A DNA stretch of 64,000 nucleotides from Spirochaetales bacterium (GCA_016930085.1 JAFGHO010000029.1:1-64000); one strand, 5' to 3'. Counted from the stretch's first letter, positions 16,446 to 26,035 are shown. A program made the numbers and translations. The notes: generated by a model not told the origin, from the letters alone.

Positions 16446-17657
16446 TCATACGCTGTGCAGTCTTCGAAGCAGAGGTTTCCCGGGCTTTTTTTTGTATTCG
16501 TCGATTGCTTCGCGGAAATGTTTTTCCATCACGGCAACGAATTTATCCGCCCTCCAACTATGCGCGTTATCGGCGGCCTCCCTTGATTTTTCCTCATAGA
16601 GCGATCTGTCCGATAGAAGGGCGATACAGAGTTCGGCAATCTCTTCATGATTTCTCGATGACGCCAGCAATCCGCCCCTGTTTCCTTCCATGATCATCTG
16701 GACGCCGTTTTGACTCACACCGACGACCGGGGTACCGAAGGCCTGCGCCTCGAGAACAACAAGACCCTGTGTTTCTGATATCGAGGGGAACACGAATATA
16801 TCCGCCGCCTTGTAATAGGCATAAAGATCTTCCCTGCTTAAATATCCCTTGAGAATGATACTATCGGTCATCTTCATCTGTTTGATCATCTCGGTTACTT
16901 CCGGTACCAGGGGACCGTCGCCGGAAAGGATGAGAATGGCATCGGGGATCTTTTTTTTGATCAGGGGGAATGCCTTCACGACATACCCGACAGATTTTTC
17001 ACGGCATATACGCGATGCGAAAAGCAGAATCCGCTTCTTCCTGTCGATATCGAGGTGACGATCCACAAGCTCCTGATTGACCGTTCTCTTCATCCCTTCG
17101 ATATCGATGCCCGTCGGACAAAGAACAAGGCGTGATGTAACGCCGTACCCTTCGAGAATCCGCTTGATCTGCGGGGACGGAACAAAGGTGTAACTGCCGA
17201 GCCCGCATATGAGTTTACTGACGGCTTTCACCAAAACCCTCATGATTCGCCTGGGAAGAAAGATATAATGGCCGTATTGTTCGAAATGAGTGTGATAGGT
17301 ATGTGTCAGTGGAATACCGAGTTTTTTTGAAATCCAGACACCGTACCCGCTCACCAGAAGGGGATGCTGGATATGGATGATATCCAGATTCAGGGCTTCA
17401 ATGTCGACCCTGAATCCAAGCCATGGAAAGGTGATGTAATGCTCCTGATGCGTCGGAAGCGGGAAACCGAAACATCGATACACCGAAATTCCAGGTTTTG
17501 AGGGGTCCTTCGGTTCGTTTTTCGTCCCTTTATACCGTGGACAGAAAATCGAAACATGGTGCCCTCGCTTTACGAGTTCCTCTGAAAACGAGAGTGTCGA
17601 GGTCGAAACGCCGTTGATAACGGGATAATAAGTGTCTGTAAATATTCCAATATGCAT
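16446..17657 (-). CDS. GT4-family glycosyltransferase
   Basis: A 403-residue retaining glycosyltransferase of the GT-B fold. The N-terminal FTDTYYPVINGVSTS loop is typical of GT4 enzymes acting on diacylglycerol or mannosyl lipids. The donor-binding C-terminal half has ILLFASRICREKSVGYVVKA, then the E-x7-E motif in SISETQGLVVLEAQAFGTP. A role in membrane glycolipid synthesis is a fair guess from resemblance to glucosyl-diacylglycerol synthases; the acceptor cannot be read from sequence. No ribosome site precedes the ATG. A TTGACA about 40 bases upstream of the start could belong to a promoter giving a short or absent leader. The sigma-54 regulator follows directly. Confidence 0.88.
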   Translation of the reverse strand: MHIGIFTDTYYPVINGVSTSTLSFSEELVKRGHHVSIFCPRYKGTKNEPKDPSKPGISVYRCFGFPLPTHQEHYITFPWLGFRVDIEALNLDIIHIQHPLLVSGYGVWISKKLGIPLTHTYHTHFEQYGHYIFLPRRIMRVLVKAVSKLICGLGSYTFVPSPQIKRILEGYGVTSRLVLCPTGIDIEGMKRTVNQELVDRHLDIDRKKRILLFASRICREKSVGYVVKAFPLIKKKIPDAILILSGDGPLVPEVTEMIKQMKMTDSIILKGYLSREDLYAYYKAADIFVFPSISETQGLVVLEAQAFGTPVVGVSQNGVQMIMEGNRGGLLASSRNHEEIAELCIALLSDRSLYEEKSREAADNAHSWRADKFVAVMEKHFREAIDEYKKKPGKPLLRRLHSV

Positions 17658-17806
17658 AGGTATGATCGTATTCTCCAGATTATGCCGCCTTTGTCAAGGG
17701 CTCATAGCCAAAAACTGTCTTACCCCGGATTATCCGTGCATACGGCCGTTTCCGTATCGACCTCCTCCGGCAGGGGTCCGCACCGAATATATCGCAAAGA
17801 CCGATG

Positions 17807-20800
17807 TTACTTTTTACCCGAAAAACCGATACCCTCAAGAAAAAGATTTCGATCGCCTTCCGGTTTCCATTTGTCGTTTACATAGGTAACCGAAATCCTG
17901 TGAACACCGGCTTTCAGATGAACCGAACCGGCTTCAAAGGTAGTAGTGAAGGCGGATACCACCTCCGTCCCCGTTTTTTCCTTATCATCGATTGAAATCC
18001 GTATAAGGGCGAATATACCGTCGAGCGGCGTCGAATATCCCCGGACAAATATCTCATAATCATCCTCTTCCCGGCAATAAAAGTCCGCCGTCACGGTTCC
18101 CGCCGAATACAGCGCAATTTCGTTATCCGTCTGCCGGAAGTGGGCGATCTTCCCGGCGGGCTTGAAAAACGCAACCGGTATCCATTCCGGTTCGACCGGC
18201 GGCGGGACGAATGCCGCGCCGCAATTCGCAAGGAGTACCGATGCGTAACGCATTCCCCGGACCCGGTTGTGCCCCGCAGTATGCCACCTGACGCAGTCAC
18301 AGACGATACGGCCGGCAGGCGGCGTATCGATCACCGCGATCGCCGGGGGGAGACTGATCAAATGAATCCCGTTTTCATCGGCATCGACCTTCGAAATGAT
18401 AACGGCATCGACACTGAGATTGCGGTCTTCCCCGTTTTTATAATAATCGTTTACGAAAGATAGTCTCAACGAACACCTCCCTGCGGGAAGACTCATGAAA
18501 GTATGGTAGGCTTTGACCTCACTACCGGTAAGCGCGATATAGGTCTCGGGGATTTCCTTCCCGGAGATAACCAGAAGCGGCCATATCCCCTCTGCCCGAG
18601 TTCCGCCGGCCATGACCGTTATTCTGTGCAATCCTTCGGAAAGGACATCGATCGTTCCTGAAACCGAACCGTTTGTGGCGAACCTGACCGTGCTCCCGCC
18701 GTCGGCAACTTCGACATATTTCCCTTCGCGTTCCCACGTTTCCACTTCATACCGCACCCCGTTGTCCTTCCCGGGGGCGATATCCAGAACGGTATCGGCA
18801 ATCGCCGGATCGGGATCGAACCCGCGCTGCCAGACCGGTTCTCGGTACTCCCCGATAAAAACAAGATCCTCCCGGCAGATTCCCCCGGAAATCTCGTGAT
18901 CCCCGTCAAGGAACGTCAGTGGACCGCTTCCCGCTGATAGTGTCAAATCCGGCATTGAAAGGGCCTTCATGAGTCTTTCGAAGGAGTCTTTTTCGGGACA
19001 ATGCCAGTAGAGAACGGGCTTCCTTTTCTCATCGGTAAGATATTCCGCAAGCAGGGGGATTGATCGATCGAGGGCCTCCCCGCCGCCGTGAAGAAGAACC
19101 GGCCCCGTACCCCGTATATCCCGGGCGGCCGGAACCCCGGTGATCTCCCGGTAATCAAGTCCCATCAGGTCAAGCCGGTCGACGAAGGAACCGGCCTCCC
19201 TTCCTTCAGCCAGGACAGCGGATACGGAAGCGTGCCGGTATACCGGCGCGAGGAAGGAAATCGCGTTGCCGACGATCATACGCGCCGAGGGTTCATCGGC
19301 ACAGGAGGTACCGGCAAGCGCCTGACATAAAATGATTCGTCCCCTGCCGAAAGGAAGTTCCACAAGCGGGGACTGGTCGAGGCTGTTATCGCCCCCGGAA
19401 ACAAGAAGGGCCTTTCCCCCGTGCCCTTCCGGCCGTACAATCTGTTTTTTCGCAACGTAATGGCCGTTCCGCCAGAATCTGAAGGCCCCGGCGGCGAGAC
19501 CATCGAACAGAGGATGCCGGCGGTCGAGGGGAAAGGTCATCGTCGCCGGATGATCGACGAGCGATATACCGGCGGCGAGTCCTCCGAAAGTTTCCTGCTC
19601 CATGACAAAAAGACGTCCGCCATTTTCGAGAAACCTCCGAACATCGGCCGAACCTTCGACACCGCCGCCGATAACGGGAAGACCGTCAACCGCTTCCCGC
19701 TTATGGAGAGCATAAGGGCCGATGAGGAGTATCGTTTTTTCGGGCTGAAATCGCGAAATTTCCTTCAGGTTCGATATCCGGGAGGCATCGATTTTTTCTC
19801 CCCCCAACGCCCACCGCTTCCCCGGATCGTAAATCGCAAGAGCTATCCCTTTGGGTACGGTGAGCGGTTTTTTTTCGAAGATGGAAAAGGCCGTCTCCGT
19901 CGAATGAACAATCTTTCCGTCCGTTTCGAGTGAGGCGGTAAACTTCCTTCCCCCGACGCATTCGGCATCCGGCATCGGAACATTGACCGTCGCGACGGTA
20001 CGCCCGCCCGGACCCAGCTTAAAATCATCCGATTCACCGGATGCTATTCCCCGGAGGTTCCATTTCAGCTTCAGCGACAGCGCGCGGGGGCTGTCGTTGA
20101 ACACATCGAAATGCCTCGACACAATTTCACCGGCAAAGAATCTCGAATCGAGTTCGCGCGCGAACGCCGCAACCGGTTCGTAAACCCGTTTCTGGGTCCG
20201 GAAGAGCACACCGCCGGTATCGATCCGCCCCCCCGAATCGGCGATCGTCCACGGACACATTCCCGAAACGCCGGCGCGCCGGTAGGCGATCGTCTGGAAT
20301 TCCCATGCAAGCGCCTTCGCCCTGATGCGGTAGTCTTTCAGGTTTCCGTACGCCTCGTCCCCGAAAAAAACGGTGCCCGGAGCGTAATCCTCCCTCGGTA
20401 TCCAGAGATACTCCCCGATGTAGAGGGGTTTTTCCCTGTCCCAGAAAAACTCTTCTCCCCTGCTTCCCATGAGTCCTCCCTCCGTCCCCGTTACGACCCT
20501 CTCGGAAAGCCAATCCGCGGTATCGGGATAATCCGAATATTCGGGCATTTCATGGGGATAGTGAAGACCGATGACATCTGCGACACCGCCGGGATCGAGA
20601 TCGGCCTCATAGGTGACGAGATGGTCGGGATCGAGCTTTTTCAGTCTCACTCCCAAAGCGGCGAGATTTTTTTCCGCATTATCCGAGTATCTCGACGCCC
20701 CGCAGTGGAGAAGTTCGTTTTCGATACTCCACATAACAAGGCACGGGTGATTCCGGTCCCTCAGGACCATGCCCGAAAGATGATTCCAGACGTTTTCCCA

Positions 20801-22048
20801 GAAGCGATCGTCGTTATACGCATACCCCCCGCCCCCGTCGCACCAGAGGGCGCCTTCTTCGATTATCATAAGACCGATTTCGTCCGCCAGTGAAAGCCAT
20901 TTGCGCTGCCACGGCTGTGTGTGAAAACGGAAAGCGACATTGTTTCCCGCCTTTATTGTCTCGAGGGCTTCCCGTACTTCCGCGTCCGTCTGATATGAGG
21001 AGGCCGGCCATCCGCTCGAGGCAAGAAGATGCCGCTTTACCCCGTTCAGATAGAACTCTGGCCCCTCGGCCCAGAGTTCCCTGAACCCTATCCGTTCGTC
21101 ACAGGCATCGATGATCCGGCCGGTCGAAGCGTCCTCGAGAAAAAGACGCAGCCGGTATAAAAAGGGGTCCTCCGGCGACCAAAAACGGATCTCCCCGCCG
21201 AAGATGGAAACCGATAACGACCAGCCGCCCTTCTCATCGACAACCGAAGACCGAAGGGCCAAAACACACTCCCCGCGGTCCTCTCCGTCCGGATTTTCTT
21301 CGAAGACCTCCCCCCGGACGCGGAGGACGCGGGCGTAAGACGATGATGTTCCCCTTACCGAAAGGGTTTTCTTCCGGTACGATGTCGAAACCGCGATATC
21401 GGAAAGGTGTGCGCGGGGACGCGCCGAGAGTATCACGTCGTCCCAGATACCGTAGGAGGTAAAGTGACCGCCGATCGGGGCGAGTATGTTCCCCGCGGGA
21501 TATCCGCGTAAAGTATCCCACCCCGCCTCCGTCCCCGGAGGAATGGCGAATCCGGGTGCGAATGTCGCACTCCAGTCCCGGCAGCGGATGTCGAGCGTCA
21601 CACTCCCTCCCGGCCTGATGTGGTCCGTCACATCGATTTCGAAAGGGGTCCATCCGTCGAGCCGCGAAGCGATCAGGCGGCCGTCGATATACACATGCGG
21701 ATCGAATCTTGCCCCGACGAGCAGCAGGAAGACGGCCAGCCCGTCCCACTTATCCGGAATTCGGATGTCCCTCCGGTACCAGACATAGCGGCTCCCCCCG
21801 ACCGCGTTGCCGCTTATCAGGCACGGAACACTCATGGTTTTCCATGCGGCGCTTTTGGCTACTGCGGCGCCTTCCGACGTCGTCGCCACCTGCCACTTTC
21901 CGTTCAGCGACAGTTCCTCTCTCTCTCCCGGCACAAGGGGTATTTCTTTTTGGGGGGCGGCGGACAGCCTCAGCGGAAGGCCTGGCGCAATGAACGTAAT
22001 AAGACACACGATGTGAATCATGACACGGGAAACCTGCCGGGTGTTCAT
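17807..22048 (-). CDS. Giant secreted GH2 glycosidase with GATase-like and two CBM-like modules
   Basis: A 1413-residue exported enzyme. A signal peptide (about 1-31) precedes a GH2 sugar-binding jelly roll (about 45-210), an immunoglobulin-like module, and the GH2 barrel (about 330-620). The acid/base Glu is in MWSIENE (Glu near 445) and the probable nucleophile in YIGEYLW (near 546). A Rossmann-type, glutamine-amidotransferase-like region follows (about 730-930), as in beta-galactosidase trimerisation domains. Two C-terminal beta modules share a YVND/FVND motif followed by GDRNL or GEDRNL, typical of calcium-dependent xylan-binding CBMs. The substrate could be a beta-galactoside or beta-glucuronide. 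ATG 22048 gives the clean signal peptide and lies 4 bases past the PilZ-like gene; its ribosome site is weak. Confidence 0.85.
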   Translation of the reverse strand: MNTRQVSRVMIHIVCLITFIAPGLPLRLSAAPQKEIPLVPGEREELSLNGKWQVATTSEGAAVAKSAAWKTMSVPCLISGNAVGGSRYVWYRRDIRIPDKWDGLAVFLLLVGARFDPHVYIDGRLIASRLDGWTPFEIDVTDHIRPGGSVTLDIRCRDWSATFAPGFAIPPGTEAGWDTLRGYPAGNILAPIGGHFTSYGIWDDVILSARPRAHLSDIAVSTSYRKKTLSVRGTSSSYARVLRVRGEVFEENPDGEDRGECVLALRSSVVDEKGGWSLSVSIFGGEIRFWSPEDPFLYRLRLFLEDASTGRIIDACDERIGFRELWAEGPEFYLNGVKRHLLASSGWPASSYQTDAEVREALETIKAGNNVAFRFHTQPWQRKWLSLADEIGLMIIEEGALWCDGGGGYAYNDDRFWENVWNHLSGMVLRDRNHPCLVMWSIENELLHCGASRYSDNAEKNLAALGVRLKKLDPDHLVTYEADLDPGGVADVIGLHYPHEMPEYSDYPDTADWLSERVVTGTEGGLMGSRGEEFFWDREKPLYIGEYLWIPREDYAPGTVFFGDEAYGNLKDYRIRAKALAWEFQTIAYRRAGVSGMCPWTIADSGGRIDTGGVLFRTQKRVYEPVAAFARELDSRFFAGEIVSRHFDVFNDSPRALSLKLKWNLRGIASGESDDFKLGPGGRTVATVNVPMPDAECVGGRKFTASLETDGKIVHSTETAFSIFEKKPLTVPKGIALAIYDPGKRWALGGEKIDASRISNLKEISRFQPEKTILLIGPYALHKREAVDGLPVIGGGVEGSADVRRFLENGGRLFVMEQETFGGLAAGISLVDHPATMTFPLDRRHPLFDGLAAGAFRFWRNGHYVAKKQIVRPEGHGGKALLVSGGDNSLDQSPLVELPFGRGRIILCQALAGTSCADEPSARMIVGNAISFLAPVYRHASVSAVLAEGREAGSFVDRLDLMGLDYREITGVPAARDIRGTGPVLLHGGGEALDRSIPLLAEYLTDEKRKPVLYWHCPEKDSFERLMKALSMPDLTLSAGSGPLTFLDGDHEISGGICREDLVFIGEYREPVWQRGFDPDPAIADTVLDIAPGKDNGVRYEVETWEREGKYVEVADGGSTVRFATNGSVSGTIDVLSEGLHRITVMAGGTRAEGIWPLLVISGKEIPETYIALTGSEVKAYHTFMSLPAGRCSLRLSFVNDYYKNGEDRNLSVDAVIISKVDADENGIHLISLPPAIAVIDTPPAGRIVCDCVRWHTAGHNRVRGMRYASVLLANCGAAFVPPPVEPEWIPVAFFKPAGKIAHFRQTDNEIALYSAGTVTADFYCREEDDYEIFVRGYSTPLDGIFALIRISIDDKEKTGTEVVSAFTTTFEAGSVHLKAGVHRISVTYVNDKWKPEGDRNLFLEGIGFSGKK

Positions 22049-22052
22049 CCGG

Positions 22053-22844
22053 TCAACCCGCGCGGGATGCGGCGTTTTCGAAATATTCCCAAAGGATTTC
22101 GGTAAGCTCGGGGACATACTCGATCTCGTAAATTATTTTGAGAAATCCGCCGACGTTTTTTTCTATCGAACCGATCGTCCCTTTTACGTTGAAACGGTAT
22201 GTCTGGAAATACAGTTTCGAGACAAACCCGTATCCCTCTTTAAGATTCGGATCGACTCCCGGAATCGAAAGGGTGAGGTTGTTGACGGAAAGGGATATCA
22301 GTTTCGCTTCGACGGTCCGCTTTCCGATATGGCATTCGATATAATTATTGAATTTGAGAAGGCGGGAGGTATCGTTATTGACGAAAACATGTCTGTCCTT
22401 CAGCTTCTCGTACTGTTTGCGTAAATTTGCCTTGAATGCAAGAAACTCGCCGATTATCGTGATGAGTGCTTCCGGATAGCTTTTATACGATACCTCGATG
22501 AGGCACATGTTCTCTTTTCCCTTTATCGGCTCGATCCTGTCGATAATGGCCCAGACGAAAAACTTGAGGGGTATGCCCTTGAGATCTTTCTGAAAGGTAA
22601 ATTTGAGGGCAGCGAGTTTTGAGAGGTACTGCGTGAAAAAAGGAAGCTCCCTTTCGTTCAATACCGCGAAAAGAAGGGCTTTTTTCATTGACACCTGATA
22701 CGGGGCGCAGATGATGATATAATTTTCGATTTTCAGGAGGGTTTGGGACTGCAGGAGCCCCATTTTCTGGATAGCGAACCGGTCAAGCCGTACGATATTC
22801 GACGAATATTCTTTCCAGTACGATTTTATTTTGCTTTTTACCAT
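22053..22844 (-). CDS. PilZ-like domain protein
   Basis: A cytosolic protein of 263 residues. The C-terminal 110 residues carry a beta-rich region (CHIGKRTVEAKLISLSVNNL, then GYGFVSKLYF and VKGTIGSIE) resembling PilZ barrels, with an N-terminal helical domain like those seen in spirochaetal PilZ proteins. The RxxxR and D/NxSxxG cyclic-di-GMP residues are not obvious, so binding is uncertain. The long frame opens at a TTG (22886), but that codon overlaps a TTGACT promoter element; ATG 22844 lies just past the -10 and is preferred. The GH2 gene follows after 4 bases, so the two are probably co-transcribed. Confidence 0.6.
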   Translation of the reverse strand: MVKSKIKSYWKEYSSNIVRLDRFAIQKMGLLQSQTLLKIENYIIICAPYQVSMKKALLFAVLNERELPFFTQYLSKLAALKFTFQKDLKGIPLKFFVWAIIDRIEPIKGKENMCLIEVSYKSYPEALITIIGEFLAFKANLRKQYEKLKDRHVFVNNDTSRLLKFNNYIECHIGKRTVEAKLISLSVNNLTLSIPGVDPNLKEGYGFVSKLYFQTYRFNVKGTIGSIEKNVGGFLKIIYEIEYVPELTEILWEYFENAASRAG

Positions 22845-22854
22845 CTCACTTATA

Positions 22855-22882
22855 ATATTATATGGATGGATGGCGGAGTCAA
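22855..22882 (-). promoter_or_regulatory. Probable promoter of the PilZ-like gene
   Basis: Reading on the minus strand, TTGACT (22882-22877) is separated by 16 bases from TAATAT (22860-22855). ATG 22844 comes 10 bases after the -10, leaving almost no leader. Confidence 0.55.
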
Positions 22883-22952
22883 GCAAAATACCTTTTTATT
22901 ATCGAGTCCAACAAATACGGTCCCACAGGCGGCTATACCGACGATACACGGA

Positions 22953-23456
22953 TTATACAACCCTGTTTGATTGAAGCAGTCGCAATTCATGTATAAAATT
23001 CGGTGTTATTCTGAGATTGCCGGCGTTTGCCTTCAATTCGGAAACGGTAAAAAACCGCCCCTCGATCACTTCCTCCGGGGGAGGGAGGATATGTCCGTCG
23101 CAGATGATTTTGTAACTGTACACATATTCGCTTTCGTTTTCATTTCTCCAGATATAAGTAAAAAGAAAAACCGCCCGCGAGGTATCGATATCGAGCTCTT
23201 CCCGGCCTTCCCTTGCCAGGGCTTCGCCGATTGTCTCGCCGGCCGCGACATGGCCCCCGACCGATGTATCCCAGTATCCGGGGAAAAGATCCTTGGTGAG
23301 GGCGCGCCGCTGAAGGTATATCCTTCCTTCCGCATCGAAGACATGGAGGTGGACGACGGGATGAAGCAACCGGGGGTTCGAATGACACCGCGCGCGGGTG
23401 GCCGTTCCGTAAAACCGGCCGTTTTCATCCACAAGAGGAAGCATCTCCTCATTCAT
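22953..23456 (-). CDS. Nudix hydrolase
   Basis: A 167-residue cytosolic pyrophosphohydrolase. The Nudix box is intact: GGHVAAGETIGEALAREGRE followed by ELDI. The preceding RARCHSNPRLLHPVVHLHVF and LQRRALTKDLFPGYWDTSV resemble the isopentenyl-diphosphate-isomerase-like Nudix subgroup (YfcD-type), whose substrates are mostly unknown. The start ATG overlaps the neuB stop as ATGA and follows GGAGG at 7 bases, showing translational coupling. Pairing with neuB hints at a nucleotide-sugar or phosphosugar substrate, though this is inference. Confidence 0.88.
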   Translation of the reverse strand: MNEEMLPLVDENGRFYGTATRARCHSNPRLLHPVVHLHVFDAEGRIYLQRRALTKDLFPGYWDTSVGGHVAAGETIGEALAREGREELDIDTSRAVFLFTYIWRNENESEYVYSYKIICDGHILPPPEEVIEGRFFTVSELKANAGNLRITPNFIHELRLLQSNRVV

Positions 23457-24553
23457 ATGACATCCTCCCATGTAATCCCCTCGCCTTCGGGTACCGGCCG
23501 TTTCGCGGATTTTCCGCATATCAAGGAAAGGTATTCCGGCCCGATACCCGGCCGCAGATTTTTTTCAGTTCGGAGTATCGCCGTATTGTGCTGAGTGAAG
23601 AGCCCGCCCCGATCAATATCGGTAAGCGCATGGATAGACCGCCTGGTGGTCCGGTAATTGTTTTGTTCGGAAGCAGCGAGGCGTTTCACACCGTCCCCGA
23701 GCACCTTTTCGACCCGGCCTTCTCCGTATCTTTTTTTCATCGATAGAACCGTTTCCTCATAACCCGCCTCCTCCGCCCGGCGCACTTCGGCGGCCATGAG
23801 CGCGAAAGCGGAAGGCGGAAGAGCGATCGGATCGTCGAGGCCGCCGCCTTCGTTCGAGAGGGTGATATGTTTTTCGATGATGCGCGCCCCTACCGCAGCG
23901 GAAAGGGCGGGCACCAGGACCGGATCGGCGGAATGATCGGAAACTCCCACCGGCACGCCGAAAAGATCCGAAAGAGGGGGAAGCAGCCTGAGGTTATATT
24001 CATCCTCAGGGGCCGGGTATGCGGTAATGCAGTGAAGGATGGCCGTATCGGCGCCCGTGACCGAGAGTGCGGTCTCGATATCCCCGAGCCGGGACACCCC
24101 GGTCGAGAGAATGAGGGGGATATTGTAGGAGGCGGTTTCCTCGAGAAGGGGGAAGTGGTTGAGTTCCGGAGAAGCGATTTTGACCGCCTTGACGCCGATC
24201 CCTTTCAGGATACGGGCACTGCGAAGACCGAAAGCGGTACATAGGAAAAGAAGCCCCGAGGCTTCGGCGCGTTCCTTCAACAGGAGGTAAAATCCTTCAT
24301 CCCGTTCGAGGGCCTTGAACGAGGCATACAGGTCGACTTTGCCCCCGGGAAGTTCGACGGCGCCGGTACGGGGATGGCAGATTTCATCGGCATAGACGAG
24401 TTGGAATTTCACGCAATCGGCGCCGGAGGTCCGTGCCGCGTCGATAAGCGAATACGCCGCATCGAGATCGCCGTGGTGCGACGTTCCGGCCTCGGCGATG
24501 ATAAGACAGGGTGACCGGTTTCCGACCGTTCTTTCTCCGATGTTTATCGACAT
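23453..24553 (-). CDS. neuB: N-acetylneuraminate synthase family protein (NeuB/SpsE)
   Basis: A 366-residue enzyme that condenses phosphoenolpyruvate with an amino sugar to make a nonulosonic (sialic-type) acid. Signatures are IIAEAGTSHHGDLDAAYSLI, GADCVKFQLVYADEI, VKIASPELNHFPLLE, and GVSDHSADPV with the metal His, then IIEKHITLSNEGGGLDD. The C-terminal SAF-type antifreeze-like domain (about 295-350) contains RRSIHALTDIDRG. Spirochaete and other flagellins are often decorated with such sugars, but the partner genes are absent here. ATG 24553 follows GGAG by 8 bases; the ATG two codons upstream is only 2 bases from it. The Nudix gene overlaps its stop. Confidence 0.9.
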   Translation of the reverse strand: MSINIGERTVGNRSPCLIIAEAGTSHHGDLDAAYSLIDAARTSGADCVKFQLVYADEICHPRTGAVELPGGKVDLYASFKALERDEGFYLLLKERAEASGLLFLCTAFGLRSARILKGIGVKAVKIASPELNHFPLLEETASYNIPLILSTGVSRLGDIETALSVTGADTAILHCITAYPAPEDEYNLRLLPPLSDLFGVPVGVSDHSADPVLVPALSAAVGARIIEKHITLSNEGGGLDDPIALPPSAFALMAAEVRRAEEAGYEETVLSMKKRYGEGRVEKVLGDGVKRLAASEQNNYRTTRRSIHALTDIDRGGLFTQHNTAILRTEKNLRPGIGPEYLSLICGKSAKRPVPEGEGITWEDVI

Positions 24554-24634
24554 TCCCATGTCTCCGATTATACGTTTTTTTCCGCATTTCCTGCAAGCGG
24601 ATTAAAATGTCGGCGTTATTGGAGAACGCCGTCT

Positions 24635-24663
24635 TTGACTAACTTCTCCATCTGTGATATGAT
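24635..24663 (+). promoter_or_regulatory. serS promoter, leaderless arrangement
   Basis: TTGACT (24635-24640), a 17-base spacer and TATGAT (24658-24663) form a near-consensus sigma-70 promoter. The serS ATG (24670) follows only 6 bases after the -10, so the first transcribed base should be at or next to the A of ATG. No Shine-Dalgarno sequence is present. Confidence 0.75.
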
Positions 24664-24669
24664 CGGCCT

Positions 24670-25959
24670 ATGCTTGATATAAACCTGATTAGAGAGAAAA
24701 AAGAGGAAGTGACGAAAGCCCTCCTCAAAAAAAATGCCTCAGTCGATTTCAGCGAAGTGATCGGCCTGGATGATGAACGCAGACGGCTTATCATCGAATC
24801 CGACACACTCAAGGCAAAACGGAACGAGGTGTCCGGTGCTATCCCGAAAATGAAAAAAGAAGGGAAAGCCGTGGACGGACTTCTCGAGGAGATGAAAGGG
24901 GTGTCTGAAAAGATCAAGACGCTCGATACACGGCTTGCCGAAACAAAAGCCAGGATCAAGGAAATCCTCGAACGGCTCCCCAATATTCCGGACGACGATG
25001 TAAAACCCGGGGGCAAGGAGAACAACGAGGTCATCCGTACATTCGGCGAAAAACCCGCCTTTACCTTCAAGGCCAAAGACCATATCGAACTCGCCACAGA
25101 ATGTTCGCTCATCGATTACGAACGCGGGGTAAAAATGGGAGGAAACGGTTTCTGGTTATACAAGGGCGACGGTGCCCTTCTGGAGTGGGGCCTGCTCAAT
25201 TATTTTATCGAAACACACCGCGCGGACGGCTACGAGTTCATCCTTCCCCCGCATATCCTCGGCTACGAATGCGGTTATACCGCGGGGCAGTTTCCCAAGT
25301 TCGAAGACGACGTGTTTCATCTCGAGGCCGAAGACGGAAAGCATTTCAGCCACTTTCTCCTCCCCACGGCGGAGACCGCGCTGATCAATTATCACCGGGA
25401 TGAAATACTCCGTGAAGAAGATCTGCCGAAAAAATATTTCGCCTACACACCGTGTTACCGGAAAGAGGCGGGTAGCTACCGTACCCAGGAACGGGGGATG
25501 ATACGCGGCCATCAATTCAACAAAATCGAGATGTTTCAGTTTACCACCCCCGAAACATCGGCGGCCGCACTCGAACGACTGATACAAAAAGCGGAGGACC
25601 TCGTAAAAGGATTGGGACTCCATTACCGTGTCTCGAAACTCGCCGCCGCGGATTGCAGCGCGTCCATGGCAAAGACCTATGATATCGAGGTCTGGATTCC
25701 AAGCATGAACGAGTACAAGGAAGTCAGTTCGGCCTCGAACGCGCGCGATTATCAGGCCCGGCGGGGGAACATCCGTTTCAAGCGGAAGGATACTGGAAAA
25801 AACGAGTATATCCACAGCCTCAACGCCTCTGGGCTTGCCACGAGCAGGCTCTTGCCGGCAATACTGGAGCAGTTCCAGCGGGAAGACGGAACGGTCGCCG
25901 TTCCGGATGTCCTCCGCCCATGGATGAAAAAAGAAACACTGGGAAAAAATCAGCGTTAA
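24670..25959 (+). CDS. serS: Seryl-tRNA synthetase
   Basis: A 429-residue class II aminoacyl-tRNA synthetase that charges tRNA-Ser. The N-terminal 110 residues form the tRNA-binding helical coiled-coil arm (MLDINLIREKKEEVTKALLK at the start). The catalytic core has motif 2 within CYRKEAGSYRTQERGMIRGH, where Arg residues hold ATP, and motif 3 in NASGLATSRLLPAILE. The length matches the bacterial family. Translation appears to start on a leaderless transcript, since no ribosome site precedes the ATG and the promoter abuts it. The converging proC gene ends about 300 bases downstream. Confidence 0.97.
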   Translation: MLDINLIREKKEEVTKALLKKNASVDFSEVIGLDDERRRLIIESDTLKAKRNEVSGAIPKMKKEGKAVDGLLEEMKGVSEKIKTLDTRLAETKARIKEILERLPNIPDDDVKPGGKENNEVIRTFGEKPAFTFKAKDHIELATECSLIDYERGVKMGGNGFWLYKGDGALLEWGLLNYFIETHRADGYEFILPPHILGYECGYTAGQFPKFEDDVFHLEAEDGKHFSHFLLPTAETALINYHRDEILREEDLPKKYFAYTPCYRKEAGSYRTQERGMIRGHQFNKIEMFQFTTPETSAAALERLIQKAEDLVKGLGLHYRVSKLAAADCSASMAKTYDIEVWIPSMNEYKEVSSASNARDYQARRGNIRFKRKDTGKNEYIHSLNASGLATSRLLPAILEQFQREDGTVAVPDVLRPWMKKETLGKNQR

Positions 25960-26035
25960 TCTTCGAATGTCAAGAATAACTCGTATTGTTCGTATACCGC
26001 TTGATTATCGGGATATCCGAATATCGCGAAGAAAT

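Noticed and set aside
20111-20893. Plus-strand ORF of 260 codons inside the GH2 gene
   Set aside because: It is antisense to conserved GH2 motifs, including the catalytic SIENE region, and its composition is that of a shadow frame.
22845-22886. TTG start extending the PilZ-like protein by 14 residues
   Set aside because: The codon overlaps the -35 element of a good promoter whose -10 ends 10 bases before ATG 22844.
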